A stretch of 64,000 nucleotides of DNA, taken from positions 3,353,694 to 3,417,693 of the forward strand of contig NZ_CH902583.1 of assembly GCF_000152965.1 (NCBI RefSeq), written 5' to 3'. Of this stretch, positions 1 to 7,417 are shown piece after piece; position 1 is the first letter of the stretch, and each line of letters begins with the position of its first letter. A model generated the notes under the pieces. The model saw only the letters and a program-made list of their open reading frames with translations. It did not search any database and was not told the DNA's origin. Made by a program: the position numbers and the translations under genes. The stretch is from Roseobacter sp. MED193. GTDB taxonomy: Bacteria; Pseudomonadota; Alphaproteobacteria; Rhodobacterales; Rhodobacteraceae.

Positions 1-958
1 CAATCGCAGCCATGATATCGGCATTACCCGCAACGCGGTCCAGCAGATCCCCCATGCCGGAGTTGGCATTGACACCCAGCGCTTCCATTTCAGCGCCGAA
101 CTTGTCGAAGACTGGCGCAAGCCAGGCTTTGACAGCGTGGCCAAAGATGATCGGGTCGGAGACCTTCATCATGGTGGCCTTCATGTGCAGCGAGAACATG
201 GTGCCGTCGGATTTTGTGTCCTCGATAGCTTCGGCCAGGAAGGCACCCAGAGCTTTGGCGGACATGAAGGTTGCATCCGCAACGGTGCCAGCCTCCAGCG
301 GCCAGCCGTCTTTTAGCACAGACACAGTGCCGTCCTTGCCAACAAACTCGATCTTGGCGTCGCCAGCTTGAGCCGCGGTAATGGTGGCTGAAACTTCATT
401 GGCATAGAAGTCATTGCCAGGCATGGACGAGACCTTGGTCTTGCTGTCAGCGACCCAGGCCCCCATCGAATGCGGGTTGTTCTGGGCGTAGTTCTTGACC
501 GCACGGGCGGCACGACGATCCGAGTTGCCTTCGCGCAGAACAGGGTTCACCGCCGAGCCTTTCAAGCCATCATAGCGAGCGCGCGCTTCTTTTTCCGCGT
601 CGGTGGTGGGCTCTTCGGGATAGGAGGGAATGTCATAGCCCTGGCCCTGCAGCTCCTCGATGGCGGCCACAAGTTGCGGTACTGAGGCTGAGATATTGGG
701 CAGCTTGATAACATTGGCATCTGGTGTTTTGACCAGTTTGCCCAGTTCGGCCAGATCGTCTGTCTGGCGCTGATCCTCGGTGAGCTTCTCTGGGAAGGTC
801 GAGATGATGCGGCCTGCCAGGGAAATGTCCTTGGTCCCAACGCTCACATCGGCGGCGGCGGCAAATTTGCGGATGATGGGCAGAAAGGACGCCGAGGCCA
901 GCTCGGGGGCTTCGTCTACGATGGTATACAGAATGTCTGGGTTTGATTTTTCTGTCAT
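1..958 (-). CDS. icd: Isocitrate dehydrogenase (NADP+), monomeric type, N-terminal part
   Basis: This is the N-terminal 319 codons of a monomeric NADP-dependent isocitrate dehydrogenase, which converts isocitrate to 2-oxoglutarate and CO2 in the TCA cycle. The reading frame runs off the left edge, and the family is about 740 residues long, so less than half is seen. The start [18 protein letters not shown] is typical of the monomeric family, as are the downstream stretches [17 protein letters not shown] and [18 protein letters not shown]. The ATG at 958 is preceded by AGGTTGAG on the minus strand. It reads divergently from the glycosyltransferase gene. The family call is from remembered sequence character and is firm. 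Confidence 0.93.
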   Translation of the reverse strand, partial: MTEKSNPDILYTIVDEAPELASASFLPIIRKFAAAADVSVGTKDISLAGRIISTFPEKLTEDQRQTDDLAELGKLVKTPDANVIKLPNISASVPQLVAAIEELQGQGYDIPSYPEEPTTDAEKEARARYDGLKGSAVNPVLREGNSDRRAARAVKNYAQNNPHSMGAWVADSKTKVSSMPGNDFYANEVSATITAAQAGDAKIEFVGKDGTVSVLKDGWPLEAGTVADATFMSAKALGAFLAEAIEDTKSDGTMFSLHMKATMMKVSDPIIFGHAVKAWLAPVFDKFGAEMEALGVNANSGMGDLLDRVAGNADIMAAI

Positions 959-1318
959 GTTTCTCAACCTTTCAGCGATAACGGAAGCTTTGTTGACGTT
1001 GTGTAGCAACGCTACATCTCAAGAACGAGGCGGAACAGACCGCGCGCGGGACAAGGGTTTCCGGGCAGGGGCCATTTATGCTCCCATTTAGAGCAGGAGC
1101 GCGGCCGGTGCAATCATTAGGATGCGCATTTGGCTCGGCAGATTGACGCGGCGCAGCATTTTTCTGCACTTGTGGGTGTCTCTCTGCGCCTTTTGGTCTG
1201 CCAGGCAATCCTTTTGCGTTACGGGGCTCTGCTTTGGGGATCTGGGCATTTGAGGTAAATTTTAACTACTCTTGATGGCAGGGAGGCAGTCTGACCTCTG
1301 CTAGCAAGGAAATTGCCG
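959..1318. other. Gene-free divergent intergenic region (icd / glycosyltransferase)
   Basis: This 360-bp stretch separates the divergent icd and glycosyltransferase starts and must hold both promoters. The only clear structure is a short inverted repeat at 1002-1016, listed separately. Short open frames inside it have no credible ribosome site or protein character. Confidence 0.6.
1002..1016. repeat. Short inverted repeat upstream of icd
   Basis: TGTAGC-AAC-GCTACA is a perfect 6-bp inverted repeat with a 3-base gap, 44 bp upstream of the icd start. It could be an operator half-site pair or chance. No regulator is identified. Confidence 0.35.
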
Positions 1319-2644
1319 ATGTCCAGAACAGCGCCACAATCCAGCCTTTTGATCTATGCCCCGGTTCCGCTCCATCTCTTTGAGGGAGAGTTGTATATTG
1401 AACGTCAGGCGGTGAACGGTGTGCGACTCTGGGCCCGGCATTTTGAAAAGATCACGGTGATGATGCCTGTCAGTCCGACCGCGCCTCCAGCGGGCTGGGT
1501 GCCATTGCGCCAATTTCCCGAGGCGCTGTCGCGGGTCAGTATTGAACCTTTGCCTATGGCCTATCGCCCGGATCAGTTCTTATACAGTTTGCCTCAAACG
1601 CTCAGCCGGATTCGAGAGCTGATCAAAGAGGCAGACTACCTGAGCTTTGCCATTGGTGGATTGTTCGGGGATTGGGGGGCTGTTTCCTGCCTAGCGGCGC
1701 ACCAGATGCAACGCCCTTTTGCGGTTTGGACTGACAGAGTTGAATCCGAGGTCATGCGTCAATCTCAGGATCGGCCGAGAGACAGGGCCTTGGATCAGAC
1801 CACTTGGCGCAGCCGGTTGCGGGGGCGGCTCTATCATCGACCCATGGCCTGGCTCGAGGAAGCCGTGATACAGCGCGCTGATCTGGGCCTGTTCCATGGG
1901 GCGGAGACCTACAAAGCTTATCACGGTTTTTGCCGCAACCCCCAGTTGGTCCATGACATCCACATCGCCGAGGAGGATCACATTCGTGATACCGCCCTTG
2001 CAGCTAAAATGACGGATGTTGCGAGCAAGCGCCCCTTGCGGCTGGTCTACACTGGCCGGGCCGAAGCGATGAAAGGGCCAATTGATTGGACCACGGTACT
2101 GGAGCGGCTAAATGTTCTGGGCGTAGACTTTACGGCAACCTGGCTTGGCGATGGCGAATCCTTACCGCAGATGCAGGCACGTATCCTACGGGCAGGACTG
2201 GCGGACAGGGTAGAGTTCCCGGGCTTTGTTGAAGACCGAGCACTGGTGCTGCAGACCCTTCGGCAGGCGGATATTTTTATGTTTTGCCACAAAACACCGG
2301 AATCTCCGCGTTGCCTGATCGAAGCGCTGACCTGTGGAACGCCTATTCTGGGCTATTCTGGGGCCTATGCGCGTGATCTCATTGCAAAACACAGCGGCGG
2401 CCTGCTGGTTTCGCGTGGCGATACCGAGGCCCTGGCCTATGAAATCTCCAAGCTGGATGGAGATCGCGGCAGGCTGGCGCAGTATATTGCGAATGCTCGC
2501 GCGGATGGCAGGCCCTTCAGCGATGCGCAGGTCTTTGCTCACCGTTCGGCGCTGATCAAATACCACTTACCAGTGGCGCCGTCTTCGATCAGGCGCCAGG
2601 GCCAACCTGCCTCTGCTCGGGGCTGGGATGTCGCGCCAAACTAG
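1319..2644 (+). CDS. Glycosyltransferase, GT4-like (group 1)
   Basis: This 441-residue protein has the two-Rossmann layout of a GT-B glycosyltransferase. The C-terminal half (about residues 235-410) carries RLVYTGRAEAMKGPIDW, WLGDGESLPQMQARI, VEFPGFVEDR and ESPRCLIEALTCGTPILGY, the nucleotide-sugar binding region of group 1 enzymes. The acidic pair there is spaced E-X6-E rather than the usual E-X7-E. The N-terminal half is less conserved and should bind the acceptor. No signal peptide or membrane span is seen, so it is probably cytoplasmic. The ATG at 1319 is chosen over a TTG at 1313 because AAGGA lies 8 bases upstream. It stands alone, with no polysaccharide genes nearby, so donor and acceptor are unknown. 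Confidence 0.82.
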   Translation: MSRTAPQSSLLIYAPVPLHLFEGELYIERQAVNGVRLWARHFEKITVMMPVSPTAPPAGWVPLRQFPEALSRVSIEPLPMAYRPDQFLYSLPQTLSRIRELIKEADYLSFAIGGLFGDWGAVSCLAAHQMQRPFAVWTDRVESEVMRQSQDRPRDRALDQTTWRSRLRGRLYHRPMAWLEEAVIQRADLGLFHGAETYKAYHGFCRNPQLVHDIHIAEEDHIRDTALAAKMTDVASKRPLRLVYTGRAEAMKGPIDWTTVLERLNVLGVDFTATWLGDGESLPQMQARILRAGLADRVEFPGFVEDRALVLQTLRQADIFMFCHKTPESPRCLIEALTCGTPILGYSGAYARDLIAKHSGGLLVSRGDTEALAYEISKLDGDRGRLAQYIANARADGRPFSDAQVFAHRSALIKYHLPVAPSSIRRQGQPASARGWDVAPN

Positions 2645-2662
2645 GCTGATAGAGCGCCGCGG

Positions 2663-3484
2663 TCACTGACGCCAGTTCAACAAGCGGCGTTCGATCAACC
2701 CGATTGTGGCGCTCATGGTAACACCCAAGAGAGACAAGATGGTGACCCCGGCAAACAGACGTTCAAGATCGTAGAGTGATCCGGCCTCAAGGATATAGGC
2801 ACCGATGCCATATTCTGCCCCCAGCATTTCAGCGGCGACCAGTAGTATGATGGCAATGGCTAGGCTGATCCTCAGGCCAGAGAGAATACCGGGCATGGCA
2901 CCGGGCAGCACAATCTTGCGGACGATCGACATCCACGACAGGTTGAAGCTCTGGCCCATACGGATCAGGCTGCGATCCACATTGTCCACAGCGCCATAGG
3001 TGGCCACAACGGTAGGAGTAAAGGTGCCAAAGGCGATCAGTGCGTATTTTGACCCTTCATCGATACCAAACCAAATGACAAACAACGGTAAGAGCGCAAT
3101 TTTTGGGATCGGAAATAGGGCGGCTGTCAGTGGTACCAAACCGGCACGGACATAGGAAAACAGTCCTATCAAAACCCCAACGGCCACTCCTAGGCTGGCT
3201 CCCAGCACAGCGCCGACAAACAACCGAGTAAGGGACACACTCATATGTGCCCAGAGAAGCCCAGAGGCGTAGAGCTCGCCAAAGGTTTTGAGCACATCAC
3301 TGGGGAGCGGCAGAGTGAGGGGCGAAATCCAGCCCTGGCGGGTGCCAAGCTCTGCCAGTGTCACCAATAGAATAAAGACAAGGACGCCAATCCAGCGGTG
3401 ACTGGCAGGGGCAAAGCCGCCCCCGCGAAAGGCCACCTGGCGAGCTTGAGCCGTGCCGGTTGTTGTGGGGGTCAGATCAGACAT
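2663..3484 (-). CDS. ABC transporter permease (nitrate/sulfonate/taurine type)
   Basis: This is a 273-residue inner-membrane permease of the SsuC/TauC/NrtB family. It has about six hydrophobic segments and the cytoplasmic coupling loop ending in MPGILSGLRISLAIAIILLV, the EAA-like motif of this family. The ATG at 3484 overlaps the ATPase gene stop by 8 bp (ATGTCTGA), which implies translational coupling, and it is preferred over an upstream in-frame start at 3499. It works with the ATPase (3477-4244) and the binding protein (4329-5348). The substrate is not determinable from the permease. Confidence 0.9.
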   Translation of the reverse strand: MSDLTPTTTGTAQARQVAFRGGGFAPASHRWIGVLVFILLVTLAELGTRQGWISPLTLPLPSDVLKTFGELYASGLLWAHMSVSLTRLFVGAVLGASLGVAVGVLIGLFSYVRAGLVPLTAALFPIPKIALLPLFVIWFGIDEGSKYALIAFGTFTPTVVATYGAVDNVDRSLIRMGQSFNLSWMSIVRKIVLPGAMPGILSGLRISLAIAIILLVAAEMLGAEYGIGAYILEAGSLYDLERLFAGVTILSLLGVTMSATIGLIERRLLNWRQ

Positions 3485-4244
3485 GCACCAGCTCCGCATC
3501 TGCCGCGCGAGCTTCTTCGCGCATCAATTGCCATAGGTATTTTTGTTTTTCTTCTAGCGCACTATCGCCATAGTGGCGCTGATCCAGCGGTGTTTCCAGA
3601 TGTACCACCTCGCGGATCTCCCCGGGCCGACGCGACATAACCACGATGGAATGGCCCAGCCGCACGGCCTCGGCCAGGTTGTGAGTCACATAGACGGCGG
3701 TAAAAGGTGTTCGTGTCCAGAGGTTTACGAGATCATCCATCAACAACTCGCGGGTTTGACTGTCCAAGGCCGAAAGCGGTTCATCCATCAGCATCACCGC
3801 AGGGTTCACTGCCAGGGCACGGGCGATAGCGACCCTTTGTTTCATGCCCCCGGACAGCTGCTTTGGCAGGGCCTTATGAAATTCAGTGAGCTTGGTGCGG
3901 GCCAGAACATCGGCAATGATTCCCTCAGCCCGCGCACCTCGAATGCCGTGATCCTCCAGCACCAAAGAGATATTACCCCGTACAGAGCGCCAGGGCAGAA
4001 GTGCAAAGTCCTGAAAAATATATGTGAGGGGGTTGAGGCAATCCTTGGGTGGGTTACCAATTTGCAGCACCTCGCCTTTGGTCGGCTGCTCCAACCCGCC
4101 AATAAAGCGGAGCAAAGTGGATTTTCCGCAGCCAGATGGGCCTACGATGCAGACAATTTTCCCCGAGGGAATCTCCAGCGAGATGTCACGGAGAACCTCA
4201 AATTGATCATAGGAATGGCTGACGCCAGAGAGGCGAATATCCAT
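3477..4244 (-). CDS. ABC transporter ATP-binding protein (nitrate/sulfonate/taurine type)
   Basis: This 255-residue nucleotide-binding subunit belongs to the SsuB/TauB/NrtD group. Walker A GPSGCGKST is at residues 35-43, the Q-loop is in TYIFQDFALLPWRS, the signature is LSGGMKQR, and Walker B plus D-loop is VMLMDEPLSALDSQ. The switch histidine is in YVTHNLAEAVRL. It powers import through the permease whose start overlaps its stop codon. The family includes importers for sulfonates, taurine, nitrate and thiamine precursors. Confidence 0.93.
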   Translation of the reverse strand: MDIRLSGVSHSYDQFEVLRDISLEIPSGKIVCIVGPSGCGKSTLLRFIGGLEQPTKGEVLQIGNPPKDCLNPLTYIFQDFALLPWRSVRGNISLVLEDHGIRGARAEGIIADVLARTKLTEFHKALPKQLSGGMKQRVAIARALAVNPAVMLMDEPLSALDSQTRELLMDDLVNLWTRTPFTAVYVTHNLAEAVRLGHSIVVMSRRPGEIREVVHLETPLDQRHYGDSALEEKQKYLWQLMREEARAADAELVHV

Positions 4245-4328
4245 GCGCGGGTGCTCCGGAAGAGGGGTGAGAAATCGAGACTTGGGGCGAGATTAGTCCC
4301 CGCCCCAAAAACCTGTGCGTCGCGGACC

Positions 4329-5348
4329 TTAGCTGAGTGTCTGTACGTAGCTTGGGTCGATGACAGTTTCCAGACTGATGCTCTGATCGACCAGACCCTC
4401 AGATTGGAACCAACTCAGCTGATCCTGCAGCGAAGCGGTGTTCATTGCCGCGCCTTCGTTCAGGCGCATGGTGCCATTGATGATCGATTTGGCTGCCTTT
4501 TCACGAGGACGGTCCGCGTAGACATATTTGTGGATCAGATCGACCAGTTCTTGCACCCCCGCATCGCCATGGGCCTTGTCGATCATAGTGCTGTTATAAT
4601 CGCTGACGCCCTTGGAATAGCCTGCGAGGAAATCTCGGGTCATTTGCTGCTCACCACTGGCGTTTTTGGCCGAGGTAAAGACCGTGGTGACCTGATAATT
4701 GGGCAGGTAGTCGGACACATTACCAATGATATGCACCTTTCCAGAGCCCGCCAGCGGTTTGGCAAGATGCGGCACGATGGACCAGGCATCGATCTGGCCG
4801 GATTTCAGTGCTCCGATGATGGCACCGACTTTTTGCAATGGCTTGAACTTCAGATCGATCCCTTCTGCCTGGGCCATTTTGGAGCCCATGTAGTGGAACG
4901 AAGACCCCGCAGAGGTGATCCCGTAGCTCTTGCCTGCCAGCTGTGCGGGACTGGTGGCACCCGCCTGATAGGCCGCATCCGAGACCAGGAATTTTTGACC
5001 GTCGATACCTGCCTCTTCTGACAGGGCCCCACCGATCACCTTGACCGCACCCTTGTCGGCTAGAGAAACCAATCCGCCGGACATGGCTGTCACAGCGTAG
5101 TCCACATCACCAGAGGCAATGGCCACTGCCATCGGAGTCGCGGCTTGGAAGAATTTGAACTCCACGTCCAGGCCCGCGTCGGCAAAATAGCCGCGCTCAA
5201 AGCCGATGAAGCTGCCGGAATGGCTGGTAAAGCGTAGTGCGCCTACGGTGATTTTCCGGTTTGAGGCCAGTGCTGGGCTTGCCAGTCCGGCAGCGGCAGC
5301 GCTGCCCCCCAAGAGAGCCAGTGCCTTGCGGCGGGTTAATGTGGTCAT
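4329..5348 (-). CDS. ABC transporter substrate-binding protein with Tat signal (NMT1/SsuA-like)
   Basis: This 339-residue periplasmic binding protein starts with a twin-arginine leader, MTTLTRRKALALLGG, followed by an Ala-rich core and a likely cleavage after SPALA. The mature part begins KITVGALRFTSHSGSFIGFERGYF and continues with GLDVEFKFF and IASGDVDYAV, the SsuA/NMT1 fold that binds small anions or pyrimidine precursors. It is the first transporter gene of the operon, 84 bp before the ATPase gene. The ligand cannot be assigned. Use of the Tat pathway suggests folding before export. Confidence 0.88.
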   Translation of the reverse strand: MTTLTRRKALALLGGSAAAAGLASPALASNRKITVGALRFTSHSGSFIGFERGYFADAGLDVEFKFFQAATPMAVAIASGDVDYAVTAMSGGLVSLADKGAVKVIGGALSEEAGIDGQKFLVSDAAYQAGATSPAQLAGKSYGITSAGSSFHYMGSKMAQAEGIDLKFKPLQKVGAIIGALKSGQIDAWSIVPHLAKPLAGSGKVHIIGNVSDYLPNYQVTTVFTSAKNASGEQQMTRDFLAGYSKGVSDYNSTMIDKAHGDAGVQELVDLIHKYVYADRPREKAAKSIINGTMRLNEGAAMNTASLQDQLSWFQSEGLVDQSISLETVIDPSYVQTLS

Positions 5349-5391
5349 GATGGTTCCTCCCTAGTGATATTTCAGGCCTATTCCTGATCCC

Positions 5392-6057
5392 TCAGGCCTG
5401 TAGTTCCGTGGTAATCAGCTTTTCCAGCGTAGCAAGCGCTACGGCTGCATCGCGCTGCAAAACGGCGGCAAGCAGCGTTTGGTGCTGCTGCGCACGATCT
5501 TGAAAATCCAGCCGCCCTTCGCGCAGTAATGCGAGCCTGAACCGGCGGGACTGGTCGTAGAATTTTTGCTGTGTGTCCAGTAGGCGGGGCGAGCCAGAGG
5601 CCTCACACAGGCTGTAAGAAAAGGCGCGGCAGGCATTATCCCAGTCCAGGGCCGCCAGGTCGCTGAGGTCGCTTTGCACGACAGATTCGCAGTGGCGCAT
5701 TGCATGATGCGCTGCTAGAACCCGTCCCTCCCAGGCGACATCCCCCAGCGCCAGCGCTTTCTCCAGTGCGACCTTTTCAACCTGAATACGCATGAACAGT
5801 ATGTCCTGCAAATCCGCCTCAGTCGCAGAGGTGACGCGAAAACCGCGCTGGGCGGTGGCAGCCACCAGACCCTCGGCGCTGAGCAATCTTAGGGTTTCAC
5901 GCATCGAGTGATTGGAGCCGCCATAGCGCTGTCTTAGGGCGTTCAGCTTTAGTTTTTCATCGGGTCTAAGCAGGCCAAAAGAGATATCGCGGCGCAGTAC
6001 CGAAGCCAGCATAGCCACCACGGTTTCATCTTCTTCTTGTTTTGAACCAAATATCAT
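5392..6057 (-). CDS. GntR-family regulator, FadR/FCD subfamily
   Basis: This 221-residue regulator has an N-terminal winged helix (about residues 10-75, with MRETLRLLSAEGLVAATAQRGFRV, the GntR recognition-helix region) and an all-helical FCD ligand domain (about 80-215, with ILFMRIQVEKVALEKAL). FCD domains usually bind small carboxylates through metal-coordinating His/Asp residues. It lies 43 bp upstream of the ABC importer genes on the same strand and is probably their first cistron and regulator. The effector is unknown. Confidence 0.88.
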   Translation of the reverse strand: MIFGSKQEEDETVVAMLASVLRRDISFGLLRPDEKLKLNALRQRYGGSNHSMRETLRLLSAEGLVAATAQRGFRVTSATEADLQDILFMRIQVEKVALEKALALGDVAWEGRVLAAHHAMRHCESVVQSDLSDLAALDWDNACRAFSYSLCEASGSPRLLDTQQKFYDQSRRFRLALLREGRLDFQDRAQQHQTLLAAVLQRDAAVALATLEKLITTELQA

Positions 6058-6271
6058 TTGAACCCGATTTCTAAAAATATTGGATATTTCTGCCGCAGGG
6101 AAGAACGGCTGTCAATTGCCAGTTCACTGAGCTCCACCCAGGGCTGTATTGCTCTCATCTCTGCAATTTTCCAGGTCATTCTCTGGCCAGACGTCCCAGT
6201 CACATTGACCCTTTGCTGTGGCTCTGCCACTCATGTCGGATAAGAGCCTTGACCGACCACCTGGAGCCTTG

Positions 6272-7417
6272 ATGACCCCCTTCCGCTTTCTTCACAGCTC
6301 GGATCTGCATCTTGGCAAAAGGTTTGGCCAGATGCCAGAAGAGGTGCGCGCCGATCTGCAGCAGGCGCGCCAGCAGGTGGTATCTACCTTGGCTGGGCTG
6401 GCGCAGGAACATGAGGCCAAACATGTCCTGATCGCTGGTGATATGTTCGACACCGAAACGCCCTCAACGCGGGTGCTGCGCCAGGCGCTGGCTGCGATGG
6501 GTGCGGTGACCGGACTGCAGTGGTGGATCATTCCCGGCAATCACGACAGTGCAGCCGCTGAAACGCTTTGGGCAGAGATGGGGGATCATGCGTCTGAAAA
6601 TACGCATCTTTTGATGCAGCCTGAGCCAGTAGAGATGGCTCCGGGGGTGCATCTGTTGCCTGCGCCCTGTCGCCATCGCTTTGCGGGGGAGGATCTGACC
6701 CGCTGGATGGATGGTTACGAAACCCCCGCTGGAGATCTGCGCATCGGCCTGGCCCATGGCGGGGTGCTGGATTTTGGCTCTGACGCGTCAGGTGGTGAAG
6801 TGATTTCACCTAATCGTGCCAGTTCAGCGCGGTTGGATTATCTGGCGCTGGGGGACTGGCATGGTGCCTTTACCCTGAATGAGCGCAGCCGTTATAGCGG
6901 AACGCCAGAGGCAGATCGGTTCAAACATGCGGGGCGCGGTCAATGCCTGTTGGTTGAACTGACCGTAGCAGGGCAACCGCCCAAAGTGACCCCGATCGAG
7001 AGCGGAGCCTACCATTGGCAAGACAGGCCGTTGCAGCTCTCCCCAACGAGCGATGTTGCCACGCAGCTTCAGGAGGTGTTGCCAGCAAAGCGAGCAGACT
7101 GGAACCGGCATCTGCTGCGGCTCCGGGTCGAGGGTTGGGTCACCGCGCCGCAGCGGCTGGCGCTGGAGGAGGCCATAGCAAAGGTCGCGCCGGAGTTCTG
7201 TCATTTTGCTTTGGAAAAGACCGAGCTCCGCAGCGAATACCAGCTCACGGATCTCGATCTCATCGCCACCAATGGCGCCTTGCGGGCAGCCGCCGAAGAT
7301 CTGATGCGCGCAGCAGAGGATGAGCGTCAGGCGCAAAGTGAGCGTGACATTGCCTCGGCCGCGTTGAACCGGCTATTTGCTTATACGCAGCAAGCTGGGG
7401 CGGAGGTCGAGACATGA
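6272..7417 (+). CDS. Metallophosphoesterase, SbcD/YhaO-like DNA exonuclease subunit
   Basis: This 381-residue protein has the Mre11/SbcD phosphoesterase motifs in order: HSSDLHLGKRFG near the start, AGDMFD, GNHDS, GLAHGG and LGDWHG. These are the di-manganese ligands of the nuclease. The ATG at 6272 is chosen because GGAG lies 5 bases upstream; an upstream in-frame ATG at 6218 has no such site. Its stop overlaps the following ATPase gene by 4 bp (ATGA), so the two products are made as a pair and should form a DNA-end processing complex. Length and neighbour resemble both SbcCD and the Bacillus YhaO/YhaN pair. Confidence 0.87.
   Translation: MTPFRFLHSSDLHLGKRFGQMPEEVRADLQQARQQVVSTLAGLAQEHEAKHVLIAGDMFDTETPSTRVLRQALAAMGAVTGLQWWIIPGNHDSAAAETLWAEMGDHASENTHLLMQPEPVEMAPGVHLLPAPCRHRFAGEDLTRWMDGYETPAGDLRIGLAHGGVLDFGSDASGGEVISPNRASSARLDYLALGDWHGAFTLNERSRYSGTPEADRFKHAGRGQCLLVELTVAGQPPKVTPIESGAYHWQDRPLQLSPTSDVATQLQEVLPAKRADWNRHLLRLRVEGWVTAPQRLALEEAIAKVAPEFCHFALEKTELRSEYQLTDLDLIATNGALRAAAEDLMRAAEDERQAQSERDIASAALNRLFAYTQQAGAEVET

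Noticed and set aside
3573-5021. A 482-codon plus-strand frame across the ABC ATPase and binding-protein genes
   Set aside because: It spans two real opposite-strand genes and has no recognisable domain.
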